DNA of 64,000 nucleotides, taken from the NCBI GenBank assembly GCA_950097015.1, contig CATNEN010000039.1, positions 7,704,501 through 7,768,500 on the forward strand, written 5' to 3'. Positions 21,414-32,450 of the stretch are shown one piece after another. The translations under genes were made by a program, and so were the position numbers. This DNA comes from Macrostomum hystrix. Taxonomy: Eukaryota; Platyhelminthes; Macrostomidae. A model generated the notes under the pieces. That model was not told the DNA's origin. It did no database searches and saw only the letters and a program-made list of their open reading frames with translations. The stretch's first letter is position 1. Each line of letters starts with the position of its first letter.

Positions 21414-21720
21414 GTACCGCGGCGCTTATTAAAACAGATTTTTATTTTATTTTTTCAGACATTTTTTGGCTTTGCAGAGTGCTACGTCGACATAACTAAG
21501 TTTTCAGCTTCAGTAAAGAAAAAGAAATGTTAGGTTTGTTGATTTTAAGCTGATATGCTTGCAGGTGACATAATTTCGGCGTGACATACACGCAAGGTTT
21601 GTATGAATTCAGGGTGCCAAGATTTCCAGGTGACATGCTTTCGTAGTGAAATGTTTGCAAGGTGACATGATTGCACGGCGATTGTATTGTTGGCAAGATG
21701 CGTTGCGAGAATCGCAGCAA
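21414..21720. repeat. Repeat element with degenerate 16-bp units (copy of 39602)
   Basis: Begins GTACCGCGGCGCTTATTAAA, continues with a TTTTTCAGAC block and GTGCTACGTCGACATAACT, then GCTTCAGTAAAGAAA, in the same order as 39602-39730. It is followed by about seven poorly conserved GGTGACATGCTTTCGT-like units, whereas the 39.6-kb copy has a large clean array of the same unit. Confidence 0.8.
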
Positions 21721-21939
21721 GCATTCCCAGTTAAATAGCTGGGTGAGTTTTTTTGGTTTTCCGACTGTTACCAGTGGGGTTGAAACGAAAACTAGTTAGA
21801 GACTCATTAAAAGCATTCTACGAGTACATAACCATTCTCCTTACATGCCAAGGCAAAAGAAATACTTCAAAGAAATACAAGAAATACTTCATACAAGAAT
21901 ACATTTTAGTCGCGATATCATGCTTGGCCTATGAGGCCT

Positions 21940-22492
21940 ACAAGAGAGGATTGGAATGGCCTACGAGAGAGGATTGGAATGGCCTACGAGAGAGGATTGG
22001 AATGGCCTACGAGAGAGGATTGGAATGGCCTACGAGAGAGGATTGGAATGGCCAACGAGAGAGGATTGGAATGGCCTACGAGAGAGGATTGGAATGGCCT
22101 ACGAGAGAGGATTGGAATGGCCTACGAGAGAGGATTGGAATGGCCTACGAGAGAGGATTAGAATGGCCTACGAGAGAGGATTGGAATGGCCTACAAGAGA
22201 GGATTGGAATGGCCTACAAGAGAGGATTGGAATGGCCTACGAGAGAGGATTGGAATGGCCTACGAGAGAGGATTGGAATGGCCTACAAGAGAGGATTGGA
22301 ATGGCCTACAAGAGAGGAGAGAGGATTGGAATGGCCTACGAGAGAGGATTGGAATGGCCTACAAGAGAGGATTGGAATGGCCTACGAGAGAGGATTGGAA
22401 TGGCCTACGAGAGAGGATTGGAATGGCCTACGAGAGAGGATTGGAATGGCCTGCGAGAGAGGATTGGAATGGCCTGCGAGAGAGGCGAGGAT
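21940..22492. repeat. 23-bp minisatellite
   Basis: About 24 copies of CTACGAGAGAGGATTGGAAT+GGC, with CAAG/CGAG and TTAG variants and one partial unit near 22310. Because 23 is not a multiple of three, the array is read through in several frames and creates long spurious open frames (21753-22837). Confidence 0.95.
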
Positions 22493-22562
22493 GGTGAGGA
22501 GGCAGGTAAGATGCTGAAGCTCGCTCCAAGGCCAACGGTCCAGACAACCAGAGAACGAGATA

Positions 22563-22968
22563 GTAATAATAATATAATAATAATTGACACTAGACCCAAG
22601 GGCCAGTGCAGGTGTTGTGTGTCAGGCACACTAGCAGGTGGGGACTGCACAACTATTGTACTCCCCGGCTCTCTCGGACACCGGTTGACAGCCGCGTGTC
22701 AGCAATGGAATTTATTTTTCCAAACATATCGGCAGCATCCAAACCCCACAGAATTGCCGCACAGAACTGCTTTATTCCACGCCAGCCGGAATTATTATTA
22801 CCCGACAAAATGTCGGTACTCATTTGCAGCTGAGTAGACTGTGTGCACATCAGGGCAAAGCAGCTTGCCAAAGGCTGCACGAATAGTTCTAGACTAGGTC
22901 GGGAGTCGAACCCAGGACCATCTGATCCAGAGTCCGACACCTTACTGACTGAGCTATCCGCCCTCAAT
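22563..22968 (-). mobile_element. tRNA-derived SINE (family 1-like, distinct tRNA head)
   Basis: On the minus strand the head reads GGGCGGATAGCTCAGTCAGT, with a GGTTCGACTCCCGACC B box. The body contains TTTGGCAAGCTGCTTTGCCC and CTACTCAGCTGCAAATGAGT, a diverged version of the family-1 central block. The 3' end is an (ATT)n tail at about 22563-22585. It is about 405 bp, longer than family 1. The tRNA-like head could be mistaken for a tRNA gene. Confidence 0.85.
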
Positions 22969-22989
22969 AAGAGATAATAAGACGAACAT

Positions 22990-23589
22990 CAGGGCTCAAT
23001 GCCCGGCCCGGGACCCGGGCAGGGGACGCTGGGGCACACGCAAAGCCAGCGCGTGCACAATGCAGAGACGCGGAAATGGGAGGTGGGCTATAAGTCCAGA
23101 CGTGCACCAGAGGAGGTATAGGATCACTCCAACCTCAAAGTCAGAGCCAGAGTCACGCCCAAACGCACTAACACGCTAATACAATAACATGAGAGAGCAG
23201 ATGATAAACCCGCTGCTAAAAATAGACATTTTGGGCCCCCGGCACAAAACTTTGTTCTCCATTTAATTATAAGAAACGAAAGTTAAAAAGTCTTCTAACT
23301 AGATGGATAGAGACACGCAAGAGCTAATGATTTCTTCCCCAGACGCGCTCGCGAAACATAAGGAAGGGCAGGTGGCTGTGGTCTGGGGGATGAGACCCAG
23401 CGCCTGCAAGTCAGCTACAAAGCAGTCAGTCAGCGTCACAGTTCGCCCTTGGCCTCGGTGCTTCCGCTCCGTCGGCTAGTGCAGGATGAAGCGCCGTAAA
23501 GTTGGATCGGCTCCAAGGCCGCGCGCGGAAAAGGCGCACCTTCAGGCTGTCCCTTGCGGCGACCAGGCCTGATTCCCCCTGTCAGAGAC
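22990..23589. other. Intergenic, no recognised feature
   Basis: Mixed-composition sequence without a convincing frame. It ends in CCTGATTCCCC, a partial copy of the hairpin arm that follows. Confidence 0.4.
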
Positions 23590-23630
23590 GATGGGGAATC
23601 AGGCTAGTGATCCGAGCCTGATTCCCCATC
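23590..23630. repeat. Perfect 16-bp hairpin
   Basis: GATGGGGAATCAGGCT and its exact reverse complement AGCCTGATTCCCCATC are separated by 9 bases. It abuts the end of the LINE fragment that follows. Confidence 0.85.
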
Positions 23631-24060
23631 ATTGCTAGTCTCATCATTAGTCTCTATTATGGCTTGTGATCCGAGGTACCGGAATCGCTCACACACGGCG
23701 ATGACGTCTCCATTGTGCAGCGCAAGTGCCGGGGGCAGTATCAGACCCCACATGCAGCACCTATGTCTCGCGCGCGTTGACCATCAGCCCAGCCCCGGAG
23801 CTTTCTACACATAGCTGAGAAAGAGCGTGTTGGTTAGCAGCTGGGTCACGACAGAGGAGCACTTGAGGAGGCAGCGGAACAGCAGGGGTCGGAAGCTTTG
23901 GCGTGGGACCAGCATGTAGCTGGCGTCCTCATGAAGGAAGCGGCGCTGCACATAATCCATGACCATTATTATAAAGAGGCAGGAGATCCAGCGGGTTGCC
24001 CTGCAGGACGCCAAAGGTTGTGCTGAACTCCACGTGCCATCGCTTGTCTAGACAAATGCC
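23631..24060 (-). pseudogene. Decayed family-A LINE reverse transcriptase fragment
   Basis: Across shifting minus-strand frames one can read STTFGVLQG, then MVMDYVQRRF (matching VMDWVL of the 5256 copy), then GLMVNARE (AINAMKTE equivalent), then NGDVIAVCERFRYLGS (RT thumb boundary). The catalytic YADD region is deleted or unrecognisable. Confidence 0.75.
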
Positions 24061-24878
24061 CTGGAATCGCTGTACTGGTATATCTACAAACTTATGCCGT
24101 CCATGCACTTCTGTTAAAGAAAATATTGCGTATTAAGTCATAATTGAGAGATATCCGCTCTTCTGTCTGAGCGCATATTACGTTGACTTTGCTAATGAAG
24201 AGGGCCACTGGAGAAAAATGGAGAAAAATGTCCACTTTGCTTGCGTGTCATGTGCCTTTGCGTCTCACAGAGCCTAGCTGACCCTACATCCTGAACAGAT
24301 TGTACATAACCGGCCACGTAAAGCTGTATCATGAACTGACTACACACTCTAATCTTGCTAATTGCCAGGCCGTGGAAGGTACACTTGGCCATTTGATATA
24401 ACAAAATAACTTTGAAAAGTCACTGGCGACCGAATTTTATCCGCTTGTTTATAGCTTTTACTCTGTTTAGATTAATTTGACACCTGCATGCTAAAAGCGA
24501 TTAGTGGTAATTTTATTGGTCAAAATAGTATTGACAAAATAGTGTATTTAATGACACAGGAAAGCACAGAGTTAACAGAAAGTTTTGTGGACTTCATCGA
24601 AAGCATACTTAAAGCTAGATAAAAAGCCACTGCCCAGATCTGGGCAGTGGGCCTCGAGGCCCATAGTTAGAATCCAAAAACACAATAGCTATTCTCCTTT
24701 CGAGAGCGAAGTGATTTCAGTCACAGTTTTAATTTTCTCTTTAAATTTCAATATAGTTCATTTTTTGTTTTCATGCCTTTGTTTATTTAAAATATTTTAT
24801 TCACCTAAAATGTATCTTATGCATGCTACTGTTTCTCAATCGCCTTTTTTAATCGAATTGTTCAGACTCAAAAATCAA
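24061..24878. other. Intergenic, probably LINE 3'-UTR-like at its end
   Basis: No gene recognised. A hairpin (CTGCCCAGATCTGGGCAG) lies near 24630. The last part may be the 3' untranslated region of the LINE whose tail follows. Confidence 0.35.
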
Positions 24879-24934
24879 ATAAAAAAAATCAGCACCCAAT
24901 CGGCGTGCGCACCTCAATAATAATAATAATAAAA

Positions 24935-24972
<38 letters not shown>
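24879..24972 (+). mobile_element. LINE 3' end with (TAA)n tail
   Basis: AAAAAAATCAGCACCCAATC+GGCGTGCGCACC followed by (AAT)n. The same block (AAAATCAGCACCCA...GGCGTGCGCG, then TAA repeats) forms the 3' terminus of the LINE at 54581-57645 on the other strand. It is therefore a 3' end of the same or a closely related family, severely 5'-truncated. Confidence 0.75.
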
Positions 24973-24973
<1 letters not shown>

Positions 24974-25484
24974 TTAAATACTCGTACTCAAAACAGAAGA
25001 CGTCAGTATACAATGAGCTAACTGAAAGAAGTCTTCTTGCAATACATAGTTTCTAACTGTGTTGAAACTGATGATACGACTACTTCTGTTCTTCGGAAAC
25101 TCTTATTCCCCCTTTATACCTAAAAGGGACAAAGATTAGCTAAAATTTAGATTTTAAATAGCAGAACAGAAAAAACCGGGTATCTAAATGAAATATTTAG
25201 GACGAAAATTCCTCCAGGAAAAAATAATTTCTTTCCAACCATCGATTTAGATCAATTCATTCATTTTATTGCTATTGGCTTTGCAGTCGTCTCCAAAAAA
25301 GTATAACGCAGTCAAACATCAAAGGAAACTGCCGCTACATGGCCACTTTTTGCCCACTAATTCATTTAGAAGTCAGTAAACGTTCTTAAAATAACTTTCA
25401 GACAGTTGTCTTGCATGGTTCGATAATCACATCCCAACTGTTGGTTTTTAACAGTTCTTTAAATTTTATCTATAAATTCTATAA

Positions 25485-25494
25485 TATATATAAA
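25485..25494 (+). promoter_or_regulatory. TATA box of lectin gene copy 3
   Basis: TATATATAAA lies 78 bp upstream of the ATG at 25572, in a region otherwise homologous to the flank of copy 1, whose equivalent (TATATATTTTAACTG) is weaker. Confidence 0.55.
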
Positions 25495-25571
25495 CCAGAA
25501 TGCTCGCTTTTATTAGGAAATTTTAAGACCTAAAATTTCAGTCAAATTTATGAGACCCAAGACAGCCACAA

Positions 25572-26363
25572 ATGAGATCAATCACAGAGTGTTTGCTGCT
25601 GAACTTGCTGTTGCTTAGCAACTTGCCGCTCTTGACAGTGCGGGCTCAGTGCCCCGCACCATTTCGCATCGAGGCGGGCAAGTGTGTGTACGTGGAGACC
25701 TTGCAGATCTACAACTGGTGCTCAGCCAACCGGTTGTGTGCATCCATGGGAGCCGAGCTCATCAACTCGTACAGCTCGCTGCAGTTGATCAACAGAATGC
25801 CGAGCATTTTCTGCGGTTGCAAAATGTGGTTCGGCGTGACTGACTTGGCGGACGAGAGAGGCACCAGTAGATCTGGCTGGCATCTCACCAATGGAAACGG
25901 AATTCTGCCTCTGAACGACTCGCTCTGGTCCTACGGAAAGCCAAACGACAAAGGGAATCAGGACTGCATCAACAACTTGAAGGTCACCTTGGAGTTTTCA
26001 GACATTCTGTTTATAGACCTACAATGTTCAGAATTTCGCGGAGCCGTCTGCGAGTACACGCATGGCGCTAACCCGGCTCGGACAATGTCCAGCGCCAATT
26101 GGCTGCTGACAGCTTTCAAGCGCACCAGCTACAACCCCAGCACTGAGTACTGCTACTCTGACGTGCAGCAGGTTGACAGTGTCATCGAGTGCGTTGCTGC
26201 AGCCATGAGCTCTGGTGGCTACTGCAGACACGTGCTGTTCAACCGCAAGCTGAAACTGTGCCGCCTGCTGGAGTTCACCGACGCTCAGGTCGAGGAGGAG
26301 ATTGAGAACAGCGCCGACTGGGTGAAATTTAGGGTTTCTCAGTCGCTGCCAAGTCTTGTCTGA
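25572..26363 (+). CDS. Secreted C-type-lectin-like plus PAN-like protein, copy 3
   Basis: An intronless frame of 263 residues. Signal peptide 1-25 (LLLNLLLLSNLPLL, cleavage near VRAQC). The lectin-like domain (about 26-165) has WCSANRLCASMGAEL, MWFGVTDLADE, GKPNDKGNQDC and a closing AVCEY. The sugar-specificity tripeptide is KPN rather than EPN. The PAN-like tail (about 180-263) has the same Cys pattern as copies 1, 2 and 4 and nearly the same sequence. It is the intact reference for broken copy 1: both share 5' and 3' flanks, so they are tandem duplicates. Extracellular; ligand unknown. Confidence 0.9.
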   Translation: MRSITECLLLNLLLLSNLPLLTVRAQCPAPFRIEAGKCVYVETLQIYNWCSANRLCASMGAELINSYSSLQLINRMPSIFCGCKMWFGVTDLADERGTSRSGWHLTNGNGILPLNDSLWSYGKPNDKGNQDCINNLKVTLEFSDILFIDLQCSEFRGAVCEYTHGANPARTMSSANWLLTAFKRTSYNPSTEYCYSDVQQVDSVIECVAAAMSSGGYCRHVLFNRKLKLCRLLEFTDAQVEEEIENSADWVKFRVSQSLPSLV

Positions 26364-27283
26364 GCTGGGCTGTCGTGTCGCCTGAGCATGTTCTGGCTCC
26401 CAAGAAATATTCACATGCAACTCACTCAATGCAATGAATGAAGCAGATTTTTTAGCACGATTTAGTGAAACTGATACTACTATGAAACTAATAACTTGAA
26501 TTCAAAGAAAATAAGAAAAAATAATAAGCATTCCGCAAGCAGTTGTCTTAATTGGCAGCATTTGTCAGCTAACTTCTTAATTCAGGCAGCTCGCTGCTCA
26601 TGACTTGGAGAATCGAGGAAAACAAGATATTGGTTTATTAGCACAAAATAACGGCTTAATAAGTATTAAGACTGGTAATTACCCTGTTTTAAATGGACCG
26701 CGTACTGATGACACGAAAGGCCGCATTCTGTAAAAAGCACATTTATTATAATTACCACAGTCGTCGTTTTGGCTATGGCCATAGCCAAAATAACTAGAGT
26801 ATAGGGGCCAACGATCCTAAAACACTTTTGGATCTGTTTTTAGGATCTTTGAGAGGGACTTTTTGAACCTAGCTCACGATCTAGTCTGCTTCTTAGATCT
26901 GATCTGGTTCAAGCACGTACCCAAGGCAAACATTTTGTCATATATAATCCGATCCAAGGAATCTAATGAAATCTACTAAATCAAGAGACCATTTTATATG
27001 GTTTGAAGCTAACAAAAGCTAGATAACACTAAATGCTTATGGTGAAGAGCCAACACAAAGCGTCTGATGTTCGCTTCTCGTAGATAAGTATAAGATAAAC
27101 CCCTCTTGAATTCGTTTCTTGGCCTAGACGGTTGTAGTAAAGTAGTAAAGTAGTAAAGTAGCGGGCTCGGAATGCATTCCTGCCCGCTCCAACTCATTCC
27201 TGCCCGGCACTTTTGTCTATAGGTAAAATCGAGTTGTCAAGCTGCGTTTTTTGAAGAAGCCTAGAGAAGTCAGACAGAGAGGG
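26364..27283. other. Intergenic between lectin copy 3 and a Tc1 element
   Basis: The first ~100 bp are homologous to the 3' flanks of copies 1 and 4. The rest is AT-rich, with an imperfect palindrome TTGGCTATGGCCATAGCCAA at about 26770. No frame or family is recognised. Confidence 0.4.
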
Positions 27284-27285
27284 TA

Positions 27286-28618
27286 CACTCAGCAACAGTC
27301 AAAAGTTCCACCCCTATCGCGCCTAGTCAGAGATAACTTCTCGCTCACAATTCAACCCGCGAGTTACGCAACTACGCCGCGAGGAGGGAAGGGTGATTGA
27401 ATCAATAATAACAAAATCACAAGTTCTTTTTTATGCAATATGCAGTTAGAATCGCAATGCTTAATACCGCGTGTGGGATCTCCTCGCACGCAGAAGAGCG
27501 GCGACTCTGCGGGGCATCCCCAAGATGAGGCGGCGCAGAAAGTCCTGGGGAAGTTGCTGCCAAGCGTTTGCAATGGCGTGACGCAGCTCCGCAACATTCT
27601 GTGGTGCATTCTCTTTTCGAGTGCTGCGCTTTAGAAAGTCCCAGACATGCTCGATTGGATTCATGTCTGGGGACCGGGAAGGCCAGCGCAGAGTGCGGAT
27701 CTGTAGCTGCTCTTTCACTTGACCAACAGCATCGGCTCGATGTGGCGGCGCGTTATCATCCTGGAGAATGCAGTTGCCAACTCCTCCGAAAGCAGCGTCG
27801 GCAGGAACCGAGTCTGCAGAAGATCTGCATAGCTATTAGCGTTCACGTTGGCATCCAGGGAGACGATATCCGTCCTTGAATGTAGCGAGATGCCGGCCCA
27901 AACGTGCACTGAGGCAGCCTGGCTCTCAGCGCGCTGTACATGCTGTTGCAGCATCTCCTGCCGCGGTTCTCGCCAAACGCGGGTGCGACCATCTGCTTGG
28001 AAAAGTCGGAACCGGCTCTCGTCAGTGAAAACAACGCGTCGCCACTGCTGCTGCCTCCAGTGGACGCGCTGCATCGCCCACCGCTCTCGGCTGGCGATGT
28101 GGGCAAGACTGAGTCGAGGCCGCTTGCGCATCTTGCGAGAGCGCAAGCTCTGCTTCCTGCTCTGCTTCTTTCACCCCACATCAGACGGAGCAGGGTGGCT
28201 GGCAGGGTGGGAGTTCGCCTTACTATTTGCAGCAGACGGCGATTTGCTCTGGCTGTTGAGCCACGGAGATCAAGGCGCTGACAGCCTTTCGCAGCGTGTT
28301 CCACGCTGCCAGTCTCACGGGACTTTGTCAGCAGTTTTAAAATTGCTTCCAAATCTGCGAGCAACTTCGCTGATGGACACACCGACTTCCAGGATTCCAA
28401 CAGCACGCCATCGTTCAGCATTAGCCATTTGCCGGATCATATTTTAAATCGTGTGTGTGGATTAGACTGAAAATTTTGACTTTTAAAGTTACGCAGTTTT
28501 GCACCATTACACAGACCCAAGCCCCCCAAGTGACAATAAGCTTCGCTGCGTGTCGCAAGCTGCGTCAAGAAAAACTCCATCTCGCTTGGAGGGCGGAACT
28601 TTTGACTGTTGCTGAGTA
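27286..28618 (-). mobile_element. Tc1-type DNA transposon
   Basis: 1333 bp between TA dinucleotides (27284-27285 and 28619-28620). Terminal inverted repeats of about 28 bp: CACTCAGCAACAGTCAAAAG at the left, matched by the reverse complement of 28591-28618 at the right with two mismatches. It contains a DD34E transposase on the minus strand with several frameshifts. Size, TIRs and target site are typical of Tc1 elements. Confidence 0.93.
27461..28447 (-). pseudogene. Tc1 transposase (DD34E), frameshifted
   Basis: A cut-and-paste transposase. Reading 5' to 3': the first helix-turn-helix (EVGVSISEVARRFGSNF), then a frame change to SRETGSVEHAAKGC (second HTH region), another change to KRPRLSLAHIASRERWA, then the catalytic core with VVFTDESRF (Asp 1), another frame change, LQDDNAPPHRA (Asp 2) and SPDMNPIEHVWDF (Glu). 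Between the second Asp and the Glu there are 34 residues, diagnostic of Tc1. At least three frameshifts make it inactive. Confidence 0.92.
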
Positions 28619-28840
28619 TATTTAATAGAGAAGAAATTCCTAAACATTTTTAACTTGCAAAGAATTGCCACTCTGACGATTGTACAGGGCATCGGAATGA
28701 CGCAGCAACAAGAAGAAGAGAAGCGGAAACAACTGATTTCTAACGCACTCACTGTTGCTCTGAATGGTGATCTTCTGCCGGAAGATGCTTCCTCTTCAAA
28801 ACGTGCCGTAATCGTTGAACCGTCGACTGTAGCTACGGCG

Positions 28841-29447
28841 GCGGGGTGAGTGGGTCAGCGGCTAATGTCGCTGCCTCACTTTCCTATGGTCGCTGGTTCG
28901 TTCCTCCCTCCAAGTCACGATTATTTCGGGGCTTAGTTCGAGGTTAGAAGTTTGTAGTTTAGTAGTGACTCGCAAACTTAGTAGTTTGCGAAGTAGTGAC
29001 TTGCGGAGATGTACCTTATTCTGTGCAACCAAAGCTAATTTAAAATAGCTTAACCCCGCCTTCTGCATGCCTGCTTGTTTGTGTTTGTTTGTGCGTTGGG
29101 CCGGGTGTGAGGCGTTGTATGGGGGTGGGGCGGGTGTGCACCAGCCATGCGTGCTCTGAGCGGCGAGGTTTCACCAGCCGTCTGGGCGCGTGGCTTGGTC
29201 CTCTCGTCCCTACCCTTCAAGCATCTAAGTCCTCCCTGGTTTGGTCTATGCGTGTGCGGGCCTGGGGTGAGAGACACTCCGGCTGCCGCCCCCATCCCCG
29301 CTTGGCTTGCGGCTGTGAGGTGCCTGTGTCCAGGGGTCCAGATGGCGCGATGGGCGACTCCCGCCTAGTTCGCTGGCCTGGGGGCATGCCGTTCCTGCGC
29401 TTGTGCGTCAAGTGCCCCAGGCCCCCTGCAATTAAGTAAGTAAGTAA
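28841..29447 (+). mobile_element. SINE family 2 (or short LINE-derived element), with TSD
   Basis: Flanked by 12-bp direct repeats GTAGCTACGGCG (28829-28840) and GTAGTTACGGCG (29448-29459), one mismatch. The head has a tRNA-like pattern: GTGGGTCAGCGGCTAATG, then GGTTCGTTCC. The 3' end is CTTGTGCGTCAAGTGCCCC...CCCCCTGCA followed by a (TAAG)n tail. The same head and 3' end occur at 60186-60628, defining a family. Confidence 0.85.
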
Positions 29448-29459
29448 GTAGTTACGGCG

Positions 29460-30170
29460 CCTGTTAACACGGAAAGCCTATACCGTAGCAGCCTAACGCA
29501 GCAGCCTATACCGCAGCAGCCTAACGCAGCAGCCTATACCGCAGCAGCCTAACGCAGCAGCCTATTACCGGAGCAGCCTAACGCAGCAGCCTATTACCGG
29601 AGCAGCCTAACGCAGCAGCCTATACCGCAGCAGCCTAACGCAGCAGCCTATACCGCAGCAGCCTAACGCAGCAGCCTATACCGCAGCAGCCTAACGCAGC
29701 AGCCTATACCGCAGCAGCCTAACGCAGCAGCCTAACGCAGCAGCCTAACGCAGCAGCCTAACGCAGCAGCCTAACGCAGCAGCCTAACGCAGCAGCCTAT
29801 ACCGCAGCAGCCTAACGCAGCAGCCTATACCGCAGCAGCCTAACGCAGCAGCCTATACCGCAGCAGCCTAACGCAGCAGCCTAACGCAGCAGCCTAACGC
29901 AGCAGCCTAACGCAGCAGCCTAACGCAGCAGCCTAACGCAGCAGCCTATACCGCAGCAGCCTAACGCAGCAGCCTATTACCGGAGCAGCCTAACGCAGCA
30001 GCCTATGCCGCAGCAGCCTAACGCAGCAGCCTATACCGCAGCAGCCTAACGCAGCAGCCTATACCGCAGCAGCCTAACGCAGCAGCCTATTACCGGAGCA
30101 GCCTAACGCAGCAGCCTATACCGCAGCAGCCTAACGCAGCAGCCTAACGCAGCAGCCTAACGCACTGCCG
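29460..30170. repeat. 13/15-bp minisatellite
   Basis: Interleaved units GCAGCAGCCTAAC (13 bp) and GCAGCAGCCTATACC (15 bp), with a CTATTACCGGA variant, about 50 units. It starts directly after the target-site duplicate of the preceding SINE. Confidence 0.95.
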
Positions 30171-30814
30171 AAAAGGATGGAATTCGACTAAATTCGACTA
30201 ACATTTAAGGATGTCAGCTTTTGTCGATGGACTCAGAATGGACAGATATTTTTTAGTGTTTCCTTATGTTTCTTGTTTGCAAACGGAGAAGTAAAAATAT
30301 GAGAATTAATACTGTATTGTCATTGTTAATGCTAATAATAAAATTTTCATCCAAAAAGGTTTGCCATAGCCCATAGGCAAAAAAAATCTCGGGCACACAC
30401 AGACAATTTCGTAGGCCGTGCGCCCGCAAAATCATGGGACAACAAAGAGGCATCCGTGGCCCGGTCGAGCGGGAAAAAAGCTTTTGTTTCCTGGGGGCAA
30501 ATAAATGCAAAGCTTTAATGCATAGACTGCGTTGGCGGGCGAACGGAAATTCATATTATTCGTCCTGAACAAATAATGTTTTAACATACAACCATAGACT
30601 TATATACAAATCCCGGCAGTGCCACCAGGACGAAGGCGAGCCCATAGACGCGCCAGGCTCTGGAGTGCCTCTGGGGCCTGCCGTTTCGAGGCCCTGCGGT
30701 AGACGCTCATTAGGGACCAAATCGTCGCCAGCTGCCGCAGCGAGTCACTAACAAATAAAGAGACTGCTGATCGTCCCGAACATCAGCTCGAACATCAGAG
30801 AAATAGGCAGCCAT
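30171..30814. other. No gene; possibly gag region of the following element
   Basis: AT-rich until about 30590, then GC-rich with short frames that may be decayed gag sequence of the retroelement that follows. Nothing firmer can be said. Confidence 0.3.
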
Positions 30815-31680
30815 CGTGTCGAAGGTGGCATCAGAAGAAGTGGCGCGCCTAATTCAGCGCGAGCTGCAGGCCGGCTCAAAGTGCATTCGATGCCGGCCGG
30901 CCTGGCCACAGGAGGACATCAAGGCAAGCGATGCAGCAGCTGCAGCAAGCTCAACGACCTCGCCAGGGCCTGCCTCAGCGCCCTCAGCAGCCAGAACAAG
31001 ACCAGCCCGACGAGCCGCCCGCCATCTAGCCCGCCGTTCTCTGCAAGCTGAGCAGCAAGGACGACAGCGCAAAGTTCCCCATCCGCATCAACGGAAAGCA
31101 AACCCGCACACTGATTGATAGCGGGGCGAGCTGCATCGTCCTGGACATGCAAACGTTTCGCAGAATCTGCAGCCCCGGCCGACCACTGACGCCATCCAGC
31201 ACCAGGGTGCTCGCGCTCGGCACTAGCCAGCCGCTGGAGGTGACCAGCCAGGTCCAGCTGCCCGTATGCCAGCTCGCAGCAACTTTCATAATCATCAGCA
31301 GCATCTGCACTCCAATCCTTGGCAGAGTTTTCAGCACGAGGCTCGGCATGAAACCACACCGAAGGCGAGACCGCTGAAGCCGACGGAGCTGCCGGAGTCA
31401 CCCTGGCTTGAGCGGTCTTTGTCAGCATCCAGGTTTTCGCATCGTAAAACGAAGACTAAGGAGCCCGGCACCACAAGGTCACGCCGCTTTAACCACATGC
31501 CAACGGAGCTACATAAAAATGAAACCTGAGACTCAACAGAGCCATCCGTGCAGCCATAGCTCAAGGCAGAGACTTGACGGCGGCTTTCGAAGAGTGCCTG
31601 GCAGGCGAAACGCCACACTGCGCCACCGGGGTGGCCCCGACCAACTTCACCCAGCTGCCAGAGCGACGTTTTTAGAGGCC
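30815..31680 (+). pseudogene. Collapsed Ty3/Gypsy-type gag-pol remnant
   Basis: Across several frames the order of domains is: a gag-type CCHC zinc knuckle region (CIRC...; CSSCSKLNDLARAC at about 30930-30972), an aspartic protease with LIDSGASCIVLD (31111-31146) and a PILGRVFS-like flap/C-terminal stretch (to about 31345), the pre-integrase linker PTELPESPWLE (about 31382-31414), and an integrase core piece (AIRAAIAQGRDL, TPHCATG; about 31528-31640). Reverse transcriptase and RNase H are absent between protease and integrase, so a large internal deletion occurred. No LTRs were found beside it. Confidence 0.82.
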
Positions 31681-31689
31681 GGCTTTCCG

Positions 31690-32450
31690 AAGTTGACTTC
31701 CGAAAAGTTCAAGCTCTCGGGCTCAATGAAAAGACTAAACCCCGAAAATTCCCAATTGTTATTTCGAATGAAGCTTTACTGAGGAGCAGAGCACGGAGTG
31801 TTGTCGCACGATGTGAATAATGGGTTCGACAGTTGTTGAGTTCTGTCTTCGCGAATTCTCGGCCTAGAGATTTAAGCAAGAAGAAACACATTTTGAGCAG
31901 CATTGTAATCTCGATTGCTTTCATGACTCTCGCTGATTGGTTGTTCCGTAGACTAATGACAATAATTTACCTAAAGGGAGCATGAAGCGACTTGGGTGGC
32001 TTATTGGCCAGAAGTATGGCGCAAAAGCATTTTTTGCACCCCACTGCTATTCTTGGATTTCATTGGATTCATAATGAAAGACAAAGATTTGCTTTGGCTT
32101 GTATCTAATTTACATGACAATTACGAGATCTGCAAACTGAGACCTGGGTGAGCTTATATTTCTAGACCTTATTTAGCTTTTGCTTCTGCTTTTGATAATA
32201 GAGCTTTGTATTTCTATTTTTGTTCACAGAAATAAGGTCCTTATACTTAAAAAATACAGACAATTATGAAAATTTCTTTGGGACTGCTTTAACTGAATTT
32301 TATTAAATTTATTTTTCTAATTTTATTGGCATACTAAATTCTGTTTACGAGTATCAGTATTAACATTGGACCTGTTTACCGAGAATAGTGGTTTGAAAAC
32401 TCAACTTCTTTCAATGCATTTCTTGAGTTCTACGCGAATATTTCTTTGGA
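31690..32450. other. AT-rich intergenic, nothing recognised
   Basis: Between the retroelement remnant and the inverted lectin copy. From about 32430 it becomes homologous to the 3' flanks of lectin copies 1 and 3. Confidence 0.4.

Noticed and set aside
21753-22837. 254- and 293-codon frames of Glu/Arg/Trp repeats
   Set aside because: Created by the 23-bp minisatellite; identical repeats occur in all frames.
22885-22966. Functional tRNA gene on the minus strand
   Set aside because: A and B boxes are present, but the sequence continues into a SINE body and ATT tail, and the cloverleaf is not cleanly closed.
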